This document shows, piece after piece, positions 17,348 to 26,580 of a stretch of DNA of 64,000 nucleotides. The stretch covers positions 1 through 64,000 of the IMG/VR virus record IMGVR_UViG_3300024343_000009. One strand, written 5' to 3'. The position numbers and the translations under genes are program-made. The first letter of the stretch is position 1. Each line of letters opens with the position of its first letter. The notes under the pieces are model-generated. The model did not search any database. It was not told the origin of the DNA and saw only the letters and a program-made list of their open reading frames with translations. Origin of the DNA: a virus.

Positions 17348-17685
17348 ATCTTGCCGCTTTAGAGGGTGAAGTATTTCTTTTAGGAAACTGGAGGAACTAC
17401 GAAGAACTAGAAGAAAATCTTTCAATGCCAGAGCTTATTCAAACATTGAAATCTTTTAAGAAGCAAAAGTCGGAAGACAGAAAATTTGCTGCAGGACTTA
17501 AAGGAATAGAACTTAATATAGATGAAGATGAAGAAGAAGTTCCGCAAGGAAAAACCTTTGAAGATATTCGAAGAAAAGCATTAGGTATTAATGCATCAGG
17601 TGATGATATACTTTCATTACAAGGTCCATTAGCATCAGATGCAGGATTTGGAATCGGAGCTGGTTTAGGTTATTCAAGGGAGTAG
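17015..17685 (+). CDS. Tail assembly chaperone, long form by -1 frameshift (gpGT-like)
   Basis: After the slippery heptamer at 17305-17311, the -1 frame is open from just past a TGA at 17302-17304 to a TAG at 17683-17685. The joined product is about 223 residues: 99 from frame 0, then P-T-S-G-S-G-S-G-W-S-E-L-D-L-A-A and a long acidic/basic helical domain containing Q-T-L-K-S-F-K-K-Q-K-S-E-D-R. The coding run before the first ATG of that frame (17425) makes good protein sequence, which argues that the frame is reached by slippage, not by new initiation. Such G/GT pairs are a hallmark of long-tailed phages. Confidence 0.82.
17305..17311 (+). other. Programmed -1 ribosomal frameshift site C_CCA_AAC
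   Basis: The heptamer fits X_XXY_YYZ in the zero frame (Pro CCA, Asn AAC) and lies 34 nt before the zero-frame stop and 1 nt after the -1-frame stop. I did not identify a convincing downstream pseudoknot by eye, although GC-rich codons (GCG GCA GCG) follow. Confidence 0.82.
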
Positions 17686-17696
17686 TATATAGATAA

Positions 17697-20600
17697 ATGG
17701 CTGATGAAAATATTGTAACTAATATAGTTGCCAATGCTGATTTTTCAGGTCTTATTGCAGATGTCAATAAGGTCACAGCATCACTATCTAAGTTACAAAG
17801 CCAGTTAATTGCTTCAGATGCCAAGCTTGCAAATCAAGTTGCGGTAATGAACAGATCTTTCTCAGAAAACTTGAGAAGAACTGGACAATTTTCTACACAT
17901 TTTGTTACACTAACTTCAGATACTGAAAAGTTTGGTAAAAGCCTCGATGGTGGGAAGCTTAAGCTAAGAGACTACTTTAGAACTTTTCAAGAGCATACAA
18001 AAACTTCAGGCGGAATAATTAGAGATCTCGCTAAGCAGCAGGTAGCTCTACAAAATGCAATTATACAACCCCTGGGCAAAAATGCCCAGGGGCTTATGCA
18101 GTTTAACGTACAGGTTCCACAAGGCCTAGATAACATTAAAAACAAAACTGCTATTGCAAGACAAGAACTTCAGATATTAAATAAAGTAGTTCAAGATGGC
18201 GGAGTTCAACTGATTAACTGGGGTAAGAATACACAGTGGGCAGGACGCCAGCTTACAGTTGGTCTTACAGTACCTCTTGCTGCATTTGGTAAAGCGGCAG
18301 CAGATGCATTTAGAATGGCTGATGCAGAACTTACAAGATTAACAAAGGTGTATGGTGGAGTAGCCGCTACATCCGCAACAGAACTTTCTAAAATAAGAAA
18401 TGAAGTTTCTTCAACCGCAGCGGAGTTGTCAAAGGGTTACGGAGTATCTTTTAAAGAAACTATTGCGTTAGCAGCAGACATAGCAGCAACTGGAAAAACA
18501 GGAAACGAATTGCTTTCTTCTGTTAAAGAAACAAGTAGACTTGCAGTTCTGGGTGAAGTTGATAGACAAGAGGCGATGAAAGCAACTCTTGCAATTCAAA
18601 GTACTTTTAAACAAAATACAGAACAGCTTGCAGAATCAATTAACTTTTTAAACTCTGTTGAAAACCAAACTTCAACAAGTCTTGCAGATTTAGTAGAAGC
18701 TATTCCAAAAGCAGGTCCAGTAATTCAGGGAATGGGTGGAAGCGTTAAAGATCTTGCTCTGTACTTAACTGCAATGAAAGAAGGCGGAATTAATGCATCA
18801 GAAGGCGCTAATGCACTAAAGTCTGCTCTTGCATCTTTAATTAATCCAACTAAGGTTGCTAAAGAAAAATTTGCAGAGATGGGTATTGATCTAGGTGGAA
18901 TCGTTGCACAAAATGCAGGAAATCTAACAGGAACAATACTTGCTCTTCAATCAGCACTAGATGAGCTGGACCCATTAAAAAAGCAACAAGCAATCGAGCA
19001 GTTGTTTGGAAAGTTTCAGTTTGCAAGACTAAATGCTTTGTTTGCTAACTTAGGAAAACAAGGAAGCCAGACCCTTCAAGTTATGGATTTAATGAAGACC
19101 AGCTCTCAAGATCTTGCAAATGTTGCAGGACGAGAATTAAGTATGGTAACAGAGTCTGCATCTGGTAAATACAACAGAGCAATAGAAGGCCTAAAGGCAG
19201 ATCTTGCGGGTATTGGCGAAGAATTCCTTAAGGTTCAAACATTTTTTATAAACGTTGTAGATGGAATTATTGACTTTACAACTAGCTTGCCAAAACCTAT
19301 TAAGCAAATTTTAACTTTTGCAGGAGGCCTAACAGCAGTTATTGGTCCAGTTATTATGTTAACTGGTGTGCTTGCAAACTTCTTTGGATATGTAATTAAA
19401 GGTGTATCTCACTTTAAAGCATTATTTAAAGGCGGAGAAGGCTGGAAGATGCTTACTCCAGAAATCCTTGCTGCTCAAAAAGCAGGAAGCCTTGTGGAGA
19501 AAACATTTTATAGCGATGCTGCAGCAGCAACAGTATTAAAAACTGCAATAGAAGGACTAGTTGCAGAATTTACTATATTGCAATCAAAGGCTCAATCTGG
19601 AGCAATTTCAGTTGCACCAGCACTAAAGGGTATGGTTGCAAATGCAACAATGCAAAGAGTTGTAAATCCAGATCACCCATTATTGAGTCCTCAAGATACA
19701 AGATCAATGTCACATATGAATCCAGTTGGAAGAATGACTGCGGATCAAAAAGAAGGACAAACAATATTTGGAGTTGTACCTGGAGCACCTAAAGTAAATC
19801 AAGTAATAGGTAACAACCCACAAATTTATGCTAATGCCGATTTGCCAGATGTTCCAGGACTAACTAGAATTGGAAAAGCTTCCACTGGAGTTGTTGCTAG
19901 CGAAGCAGCTAAGTGGCATGCAATGACTGGTGCTCTTGCAATGCAATCAGAAGCAGAAATAAAAGCATTAAAGACAGAAGTTTCTAGAACAGGATTAATT
20001 ACACACGAACTTTCTGCTTCGTATCAAGCTCTTTTACCAGAAATGACAAAGCTAACACAAAAAGCAGCAGCAGAGTCTGCAGAAATTGTTGCAGAGCTTC
20101 AAGCAAGCAAAATAACAGTAGATCAAGCAAGAGCAAAAATTATTGCATTAAATGCACAAATAGAAGCAGCAATGGGTGCAGCTGCTACAGATATTGCAGG
20201 ACAACAGGGTAGATCTATTTCTTTAACTTCGGTTCCATTGTTAAGTCAACCAGTTGTAGATAAATCTGGAAAATCTAACATGAAGGAGCTTGCTCGTCCA
20301 GGAAGAACAAGAGGTCTTCTTAATCAAATTGCACGAGGACTTGGCGTTAAAACATTTGGTGCACCATACAGCATAGAAACTACAAGACCAAAGAGATTTG
20401 CAACAGGCAATCTAGTTCCTGGAAGCGGAAATTCAGATACAGTTCCAGCACTCCTAACACCTGGCGAATTTGTTATTAATAAAAAAGCAACAGCCGCAAA
20501 TCTTCCACTACTTGAAGCAATTAATAACGGTGGTCAGGCAAATGGAATGGGAATGGAGTATGGAGGATTCCCAGAAGACAGATATATATCTGCAGAACAA

Positions 20601-23600
20601 TCTAATGTTGTTCTAAGTAAGTTTGGAATTGCAAGCAAGAGTGACAAAGAAGCAAAGCTGCTAGGAAGATGGGGCATGATACTTCCAGGCGGAGTAAATT
20701 CAAATCTTGCTAGACATGGTGTTGATGGGGCAAATCTTAGACAGTATTTTGATGAGCCAGGTAGACTTATTGATCTTGATGACTTTTTAACTCACAACGG
20801 TATTGCTGAAAAAGATAAGCATTCAATACTTTCTTCAGTTGCTTCTCAGATGCAAGGAGAATTAAAAGACGGAGTTGTTTATAAAGATAAAGAGCTTGGA
20901 GACATTGCTTTTAGAACTATAGATAAAGAAATTAAAGCTCTTGAATCAAAATATCCAGGAATAAGCTTAAAGTATCAAAAAGATAGAATGACTCCAGGAA
21001 GAAGAGATACCAGAAAGAGACGTAGGCCTGGAGAAACACAAGCTGAGGCAAATAGAAGAGGTGGCGGAAGTCCTACAGCAACTAATGTTCGAGGTGGAAG
21101 ACCAAGTAACTATAGAACAGAAAGAGCAAAAGCATTTGGAGAAGGCCAAGTATGGGCTCACTTTGATGATCAAATTTTTAATGAAAATGTAGAGCAGTTA
21201 GCTGGCTATCACGGTGTACCATTTGGTTCACTTCCAACAATGACTGGAAGAAATCCTAATGCTGCAAAGTTTCCAGATGCGTACTTATCTCAAGCTCATT
21301 CAAAATCATTTGTTGGAATGCCATTAGTTAGAAGAGGCACAGGATTTGGAAGATTAATGGATACCATTAATACTCTTAATGCTAATAGTCCAAAGCCTTT
21401 CTTACCAAGAGGAACATATACTCCAGGAGCATATAAAGGATTTAATAGAAGAAATAAGGGCGGCATAATTGGATTAAACGCTGGAGGTATGGTTCCAAGA
21501 TATCACGGTGGTGGTTTTGTTGGAGGATTTAACTCACAAGCAGATAAGGGTTTCATTGGAAAAGGAATGCTAAAGCGTCCTGAAGGCGGCGGGATGAGCA
21601 TGGGAGCCCAAATGGGAATGATGATGGGCGGATCAATGGCAGGCCAAGCAATAGGTGGAAACCTTGGTACTGGAATAACAATGGCTGCAAATATTCTTCC
21701 ATGGCTTCCTTTACAAAAAATTATGCCATTAATTGGCAAGCTTATGACAAACCTAAGAACCCTTTCTGGAATAGCAAATATTGCTGGCAAGGCAATGGGT
21801 CTATTATTTAGAGTTGGTCCAGTTGGTGCAGTTGTTACTGCAGTTGGACTTGCTGTACTTGCTTATAGAAAATACACTAAAGAGCTAGAAGAAACTCGTA
21901 GAGAACATATAATGCTAAATGGCATTACCGAAAAGGGTGCTAAAGAAGCAGGAATTAGCTATAAGAATGTAGCTAACTCAATTAAGGGTGTAAGAGAGCA
22001 GTTCAAGCTTCAACAACAACAAGGTTTATCCGCATACGAATCAATGACTGGCTCTGGTGTACAGGGCCTTACATTGACAATTGCACAGCTAAAAGAATTA
22101 AAGAAAACTGCAAAAGATACAATGCCAGAGCTGGTTGGAACTTTTAATACTATAGATACAAGCAAAGTAAATGATCTTGCAGCAAATCTAAAAGCACAGT
22201 TTGTGTCTGCAGGAATGTCTGCTCAAGATGCAACAAATAAAATTTATGCAATTATAGAAGCATCAAATAAAGCTGGAGCAGGACTTGGTGCTATAACTAG
22301 TACAGGGTTTACTGCAATAACAGATAAGGGAAGCGCTGCTTCTACTATTGTTAAAAACTTAATTGATAGTCTTGCAGACATTGAAAATATTGATCCAAAA
22401 GCATTTGCATCAAATATTGACACTGTGATATCAAGCCTAGATGCAGCAACTGCTGCGCTTGTTGGAACAAAAGATGCACAGGGTAACACAATTACTGAGT
22501 CTATGGCAATGACAATGCAATGGGAAAAGCTTGTAAAGCTTGGTGCTGACTATACTCAAATTGGAGAAAAGGCTCTTGCTAACCTAAAGAAAGAAAGACC
22601 TGAGCTTGCTGCAATATTAAAGAGTACAGACACTGTTGCAGGAATGTATGCTAAGTGGCGAGTATTACTAGCTGGAGTTAATATTGATCTTAAGAATATA
22701 ACATCTCAACAAGCAATGGGAATTGCAGCTTATGAGCAGGCTTTAACAATGGCAGCAGATTCTGCTAAGGCAAATACTAATACATCTGGAGCCCTGGGAA
22801 CTGCCAATGCTGCTACAAATAAACTAACAGAGTCTATCAAAAAGGGTGAAAACGCAGTAAAGAAGTATTCAAATACAGAAGCTGGGTTAAGTAAAGCTAG
22901 AATAAAAGCAATTCAAGACGAGATCAAGGCTATCCGTGATCGTGCTGATGAAAAGAAGAAGGCATTAAGAGCAACTGTAGAAACAGAAAATACAGAACTT
23001 GAATTGCAAAAGCTTAAGCTTGAAGCTCAAGGAGCTTTAGCTCGAGGAGATAGAGATGCTTATGAAGCTGCAAATATTGCAATTGCTCAACTTACAAAAG
23101 AAACTCAACTAAAGAAAGCTGAAGATAAGATTGATGCAAATGCTAAGAAAGAAGAGGCTAAGCTTCAGGCACAACTTGATGCAGATCAGGCAAAGAAAGA
23201 TGCAGCAGCGGCACTAGTTGCTGGCGCACAACGTCAAGGCGCTTCAGCTACAGAGACACTTGGAGAAATAAATAGCATTAAGTCTTTGCTAGCACAACTA
23301 GCTATAGACAAAATTGAAAATGATAAACTTAAGGATCCAACTAAGAAAGCAGACGGGCAGAAAGCTCTTGACGGAAGGCTTCAAACTATAGTTGCAACAC
23401 TTGAAAAGTCTTCAGATGCAGTTCAAAAAGCATTCCCAGAATATGTTGATGCAAAAACAAATAAAGGAAAGCTCGGTGGCGGAGGGGGAAGCTACGTTGG
23501 TTCTATGTTTGTTCCAAATGCACAAGGAGAAGGTAATCAAGCTTTTTCTAAATTAGTTAGCGAAATATCAGTTGGAGCAAAAGCAAATTTTGAAAAGTTA

Positions 23601-24242
23601 GGAAAAGAAATTACAGGCGGAGCAAACCTTAAAATGGTTGTAGAGGCAATGGGTGGCAAGGTAGACAAGAGCAAAACTCTTAATCAGGAAGATATTACTG
23701 CCGCAATTATATCTAATCAGGGTAATTCTTCTGGATTCTTAAAAGATCAAACAAAAGATGATGGTTCTCTTGAAGAAGGTGTAAGACAGGCTATTATACA
23801 AAAATATAACTTTAAAGAAGGAGACTCTTTTAAGTTTGGAACCATCACATACAATGTTAAAAAAGGAATGTTTGGCAAAGGACTTCAGGCTGTTAGAAAA
23901 GCACTTGGAGGCGCTGTAGCCGCTGGACAAACCTATACTGTAAATGATAGAATTAACTCATTAGGAGTACAACAAGAAGGCTTTATGCCATTTACTCCAA
24001 AGGTAAGCGGAATGATTTATCCAAATGCAGATACCATGCCTAGATATGATATTGCAAGCGGTGCTGTAACAGGTATGCGTGGAGGAGTTAATAGCTCTTA
24101 TAACAATAACTCATACGCAATTAATATTGCATTAAACGGAACCAACGTAACAGCAGATGATGTAGTAAGAAGATTTAAGGCAGAGATGGCATTAGTTCAT
24201 GCAAAAGAAGGAAGATCGAGATCGGTTGGGGGACAAGTTTAA
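17697..24242 (+). CDS. Tape measure protein
   Basis: 2181 residues; length sets tail length, and at the usual ~1.5 angstrom per residue this implies a very long tail (about 300 nm, an estimate). Residues ~190-410 match the TP901-type core (T-K-V-Y-G-G-V, F-K-E-T-I-A-L-A-A-D-I-A-A-T-G, V-E-A-I-P-K-A-G-P-V-I-Q-G). Hydrophobic segments lie at ~535-570, ~1300-1345 and ~1370-1392. Around residue 921 is the motif D-T-V-P-A-L-L-T-P-G-E-F-V-I-N-K, recurrent in tape measures. Residues ~950-1245 form an unusual polar, non-coiled insertion. A Lys/Glu/Ala coiled coil spans ~1735-1845. The C-terminal ~100 residues are strand-rich, before the distal tail genes. Confidence 0.93.
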   Translation: MADENIVTNIVANADFSGLIADVNKVTASLSKLQSQLIASDAKLANQVAVMNRSFSENLRRTGQFSTHFVTLTSDTEKFGKSLDGGKLKLRDYFRTFQEHTKTSGGIIRDLAKQQVALQNAIIQPLGKNAQGLMQFNVQVPQGLDNIKNKTAIARQELQILNKVVQDGGVQLINWGKNTQWAGRQLTVGLTVPLAAFGKAAADAFRMADAELTRLTKVYGGVAATSATELSKIRNEVSSTAAELSKGYGVSFKETIALAADIAATGKTGNELLSSVKETSRLAVLGEVDRQEAMKATLAIQSTFKQNTEQLAESINFLNSVENQTSTSLADLVEAIPKAGPVIQGMGGSVKDLALYLTAMKEGGINASEGANALKSALASLINPTKVAKEKFAEMGIDLGGIVAQNAGNLTGTILALQSALDELDPLKKQQAIEQLFGKFQFARLNALFANLGKQGSQTLQVMDLMKTSSQDLANVAGRELSMVTESASGKYNRAIEGLKADLAGIGEEFLKVQTFFINVVDGIIDFTTSLPKPIKQILTFAGGLTAVIGPVIMLTGVLANFFGYVIKGVSHFKALFKGGEGWKMLTPEILAAQKAGSLVEKTFYSDAAAATVLKTAIEGLVAEFTILQSKAQSGAISVAPALKGMVANATMQRVVNPDHPLLSPQDTRSMSHMNPVGRMTADQKEGQTIFGVVPGAPKVNQVIGNNPQIYANADLPDVPGLTRIGKASTGVVASEAAKWHAMTGALAMQSEAEIKALKTEVSRTGLITHELSASYQALLPEMTKLTQKAAAESAEIVAELQASKITVDQARAKIIALNAQIEAAMGAAATDIAGQQGRSISLTSVPLLSQPVVDKSGKSNMKELARPGRTRGLLNQIARGLGVKTFGAPYSIETTRPKRFATGNLVPGSGNSDTVPALLTPGEFVINKKATAANLPLLEAINNGGQANGMGMEYGGFPEDRYISAEQSNVVLSKFGIASKSDKEAKLLGRWGMILPGGVNSNLARHGVDGANLRQYFDEPGRLIDLDDFLTHNGIAEKDKHSILSSVASQMQGELKDGVVYKDKELGDIAFRTIDKEIKALESKYPGISLKYQKDRMTPGRRDTRKRRRPGETQAEANRRGGGSPTATNVRGGRPSNYRTERAKAFGEGQVWAHFDDQIFNENVEQLAGYHGVPFGSLPTMTGRNPNAAKFPDAYLSQAHSKSFVGMPLVRRGTGFGRLMDTINTLNANSPKPFLPRGTYTPGAYKGFNRRNKGGIIGLNAGGMVPRYHGGGFVGGFNSQADKGFIGKGMLKRPEGGGMSMGAQMGMMMGGSMAGQAIGGNLGTGITMAANILPWLPLQKIMPLIGKLMTNLRTLSGIANIAGKAMGLLFRVGPVGAVVTAVGLAVLAYRKYTKELEETRREHIMLNGITEKGAKEAGISYKNVANSIKGVREQFKLQQQQGLSAYESMTGSGVQGLTLTIAQLKELKKTAKDTMPELVGTFNTIDTSKVNDLAANLKAQFVSAGMSAQDATNKIYAIIEASNKAGAGLGAITSTGFTAITDKGSAASTIVKNLIDSLADIENIDPKAFASNIDTVISSLDAATAALVGTKDAQGNTITESMAMTMQWEKLVKLGADYTQIGEKALANLKKERPELAAILKSTDTVAGMYAKWRVLLAGVNIDLKNITSQQAMGIAAYEQALTMAADSAKANTNTSGALGTANAATNKLTESIKKGENAVKKYSNTEAGLSKARIKAIQDEIKAIRDRADEKKKALRATVETENTELELQKLKLEAQGALARGDRDAYEAANIAIAQLTKETQLKKAEDKIDANAKKEEAKLQAQLDADQAKKDAAAALVAGAQRQGASATETLGEINSIKSLLAQLAIDKIENDKLKDPTKKADGQKALDGRLQTIVATLEKSSDAVQKAFPEYVDAKTNKGKLGGGGGSYVGSMFVPNAQGEGNQAFSKLVSEISVGAKANFEKLGKEITGGANLKMVVEAMGGKVDKSKTLNQEDITAAIISNQGNSSGFLKDQTKDDGSLEEGVRQAIIQKYNFKEGDSFKFGTITYNVKKGMFGKGLQAVRKALGGAVAAGQTYTVNDRINSLGVQQEGFMPFTPKVSGMIYPNADTMPRYDIASGAVTGMRGGVNSSYNNNSYAINIALNGTNVTADDVVRRFKAEMALVHAKEGRSRSVGGQV
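18069..18092 (+). repeat. GC-rich perfect inverted repeat inside the tape measure gene
   Basis: CCCCTGGGCA (18069-18078), AAAA loop, TGCCCAGGGG (18083-18092): a 10-bp perfect stem, nearly all G/C, in otherwise AT-rich coding DNA. No T-run follows, so it is not a normal terminator. It encodes L-G-K-N-A-Q-G. Confidence 0.9.
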
Positions 24243-24712
24243 TGGCATTAACATTACCTAGAGGTTCAATTTTTAGCATAGAGGCTAAAGATCTTTTGGC
24301 AACTCCAGCAGGAACAACCAACCAGTGGAATAAGGTTACAGAGCATAACCGTACAGACTTTAGCATTAATGTTGAAAGAATTGAAAAAGTAGTAAGAACT
24401 TCAAATGGAACTCTAAGAAAGAATTTTATTAAAGACAAGCGCAAATTCTCAACATCTTGGGACATGCTTCCATCATATAGAACCTTAACAGTAGACGGTG
24501 CATGGGGAGCAGAAGACTTAAGATCATTCTACCTAGGAGAACAGGGACAGGGTAGTTTTAAAATTAGATTAAATATAGCAAAAAATGGAGTCTCACAGGA
24601 GTCATCTGGTTACGAAGAGTATACAGTTGTTATTACAGACTGCAGTTTTGCAATTGCCAAACGAGGCTTACAGCCCCACTGGAATGTATCCCTGAGCATG
24701 GATGAAGTATAA
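24242..24712 (+). CDS. Minor tail protein after the tape measure (156 aa, distal-tail-like)
   Basis: One-base overlaps with both neighbours. Mostly strands, with R-K-F-S-T-S-W-D-M-L-P and a Y-E-E-Y-T-V-V-I-T-D-C-S-F motif. It is positioned where siphoviruses encode the distal tail protein, but is shorter than most Dit proteins, so it could be a tube-like adaptor ring. Role inferred from order. Confidence 0.6.
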   Translation: MALTLPRGSIFSIEAKDLLATPAGTTNQWNKVTEHNRTDFSINVERIEKVVRTSNGTLRKNFIKDKRKFSTSWDMLPSYRTLTVDGAWGAEDLRSFYLGEQGQGSFKIRLNIAKNGVSQESSGYEEYTVVITDCSFAIAKRGLQPHWNVSLSMDEV

Positions 24713-26580
24713 TGCCAGTATATGCAAGCCCATCAGCCAAAACAAAGCTTGAGCAAAGTACATCTTTAAATCTTAACGTAGGTTGTACTATTGAATATAA
24801 TATGAATAGACTTGTAGACAACATAACAGTAACGGGTGCAGATATTGTTAAGCCAGATGGTAGCAAGCCTTTTAAGAAGTTATTTCCTGTAGACTCAATA
24901 ATTAAGGCCAACCGCCCAAATGGAGCGGGAGTTAAGTATGGAATTACTGGAGATGTCTCCGCTGGAACATATAGAGATCCAAGAGCTAGTACATACCCAT
25001 TAAGTTATAGAACATACTACCCAGGTGCAGATACATACTACAAGTACTGGCTAAGTGCAATTAGCACAGGTGTAGATTTAACTATTACATATCCAAAAGC
25101 AATACTAACAAATAAGGTAGTTGCAAAATTTGAAATATCACATTCAACTCCAGGAACCTGGAATATATTTTTAAATGGATCTTCTGTTGCAAATGGAACA
25201 AGTGCACAAATAAAGGCCTTTGGTGCTGGCACATATGATGCTGGTACTCTAACTATTTATTATAATGGAACTTCATGGGTAACTACAGAGCCAGCAGTTT
25301 TAGGTGCTCCAGTAAGCATAACTACATTAAAGCTAACTACAGCAGGAGTTGCAGGGAAGTATATTGGTGTTATTGAGCTTTCTCCTAAATGGGTAGTAGA
25401 TATATCAGAAGCAATTACAGATATGTCTATATCAAAAGAATCTTCTACTAGCTCAGAAGACATACTTCCAATTGGAAAAGTTTCAGCAAACTCTCTATCT
25501 TTAGGTCTTGTATCTTATGAAGCTACACGTAAAATAATTTCTTTTGACAAAACATTTGCATTTGATGCTTCTAAGATTTACCTATATAAGCAGATTGAAA
25601 TAAATCCATACTATAAGCTATACAATTCTGATCAAACTTACGAAAAGATTAATCAAGGAGTTTTCTATCTGGACAATTGGTCTTCTTCAGAGTTTGGAGA
25701 TATATCATTAACAGCTCTTGATGGAGCAAAAATTTTACAAGAAATAATTGCGCCAAGTATTATTTGTGAAGGATACTCAACTACTGCAATCTTAAGAAGA
25801 TTACTTGATACAGTAGGATTTGTAAACTATAAGTTTAATATGTCTGAAACAGATACTTCAATATTTACACCGAGATTCTGGTGGACAGATGATAGTAAAC
25901 CAGTATGGAATGCCATACAAGAGCTTTGCAGAGATTCTCAAATGACGGCTATATTTGATGAAAATAATGTGCTTCAGTTTTATACAAGAGACTACATGTT
26001 TTCTTCAACAAAAGGTATAGACTGGGCATTTAGATATGATGCAGATGGATCTAATTTGCCTAACATAGTTTCTTTTTCTAAAAACGAACTTGCAAGTGCA
26101 AATCAAGTTAAAGTGCTATGGAATAGCGTAACTACATCAGAATATACTGGAAATTCTCAACCTCTGTGGAAGTCTGGAAATACTTCAATGGGCGCTCTAT
26201 CTCTTGATCAAGATTTGCCATCATCAATTGGCGCAGGTGGATATATAAACCTTTCTCCAATAACCGTAAACAGCTATGAAAGCAAAAGGGTTTTATACGA
26301 GTACAGCGGGTACCTAGTAATTGATTCAGAAATTATAGAGTACGATGCAATACAATATGAATATGTTTCTGGAGGAAATAAGACCCAGGTTTGGATAACA
26401 ACAGAGTCTGATGTTTTAAAATATCTAGGGCTTTCAAATGTTGGTTCTGCAAACTACCAACCAACAGGCAAGTATAGAATTAAAACAAGAGGTGCATTTA
26501 ATACAACACCTGCAAATCATTATGCTGCAGCGTCGACTATATTAAATTCATGGAGTGGATATGAGGTGAAGTGGGTCTGA
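24712..26580 (+). CDS. Tail hub / baseplate protein (622 aa)
   Basis: Large beta-rich protein with a lectin-like stretch at ~85-230 (T-W-N-I-F-L-N-G-S-S, G-T-L-T-I-Y-Y-N-G-T-S-W) inserted before a hub-like core. The core has V-F-Y-L-D-N-W-S-S-S-E-F-G-D-I-S-L-T-A, A-I-L-R-R-L-L-D-T-V-G-F, W-N-A-I-Q-E-L-C-R-D-S-Q-M and F-D-E-N-N-V-L-Q-F-Y-T-R-D, typical of gp27/gp44-type hub proteins that close the tail tube. No peptidoglycan hydrolase motif was seen. Confidence 0.7.
   Translation: MPVYASPSAKTKLEQSTSLNLNVGCTIEYNMNRLVDNITVTGADIVKPDGSKPFKKLFPVDSIIKANRPNGAGVKYGITGDVSAGTYRDPRASTYPLSYRTYYPGADTYYKYWLSAISTGVDLTITYPKAILTNKVVAKFEISHSTPGTWNIFLNGSSVANGTSAQIKAFGAGTYDAGTLTIYYNGTSWVTTEPAVLGAPVSITTLKLTTAGVAGKYIGVIELSPKWVVDISEAITDMSISKESSTSSEDILPIGKVSANSLSLGLVSYEATRKIISFDKTFAFDASKIYLYKQIEINPYYKLYNSDQTYEKINQGVFYLDNWSSSEFGDISLTALDGAKILQEIIAPSIICEGYSTTAILRRLLDTVGFVNYKFNMSETDTSIFTPRFWWTDDSKPVWNAIQELCRDSQMTAIFDENNVLQFYTRDYMFSSTKGIDWAFRYDADGSNLPNIVSFSKNELASANQVKVLWNSVTTSEYTGNSQPLWKSGNTSMGALSLDQDLPSSIGAGGYINLSPITVNSYESKRVLYEYSGYLVIDSEIIEYDAIQYEYVSGGNKTQVWITTESDVLKYLGLSNVGSANYQPTGKYRIKTRGAFNTTPANHYAAASTILNSWSGYEVKWV

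Noticed and set aside
17425-17685. Independent small gene starting at ATG 17425
   Set aside because: No ribosome-binding site, and good coding sequence continues upstream in the same frame to the slippery site, so it is the frameshift extension.
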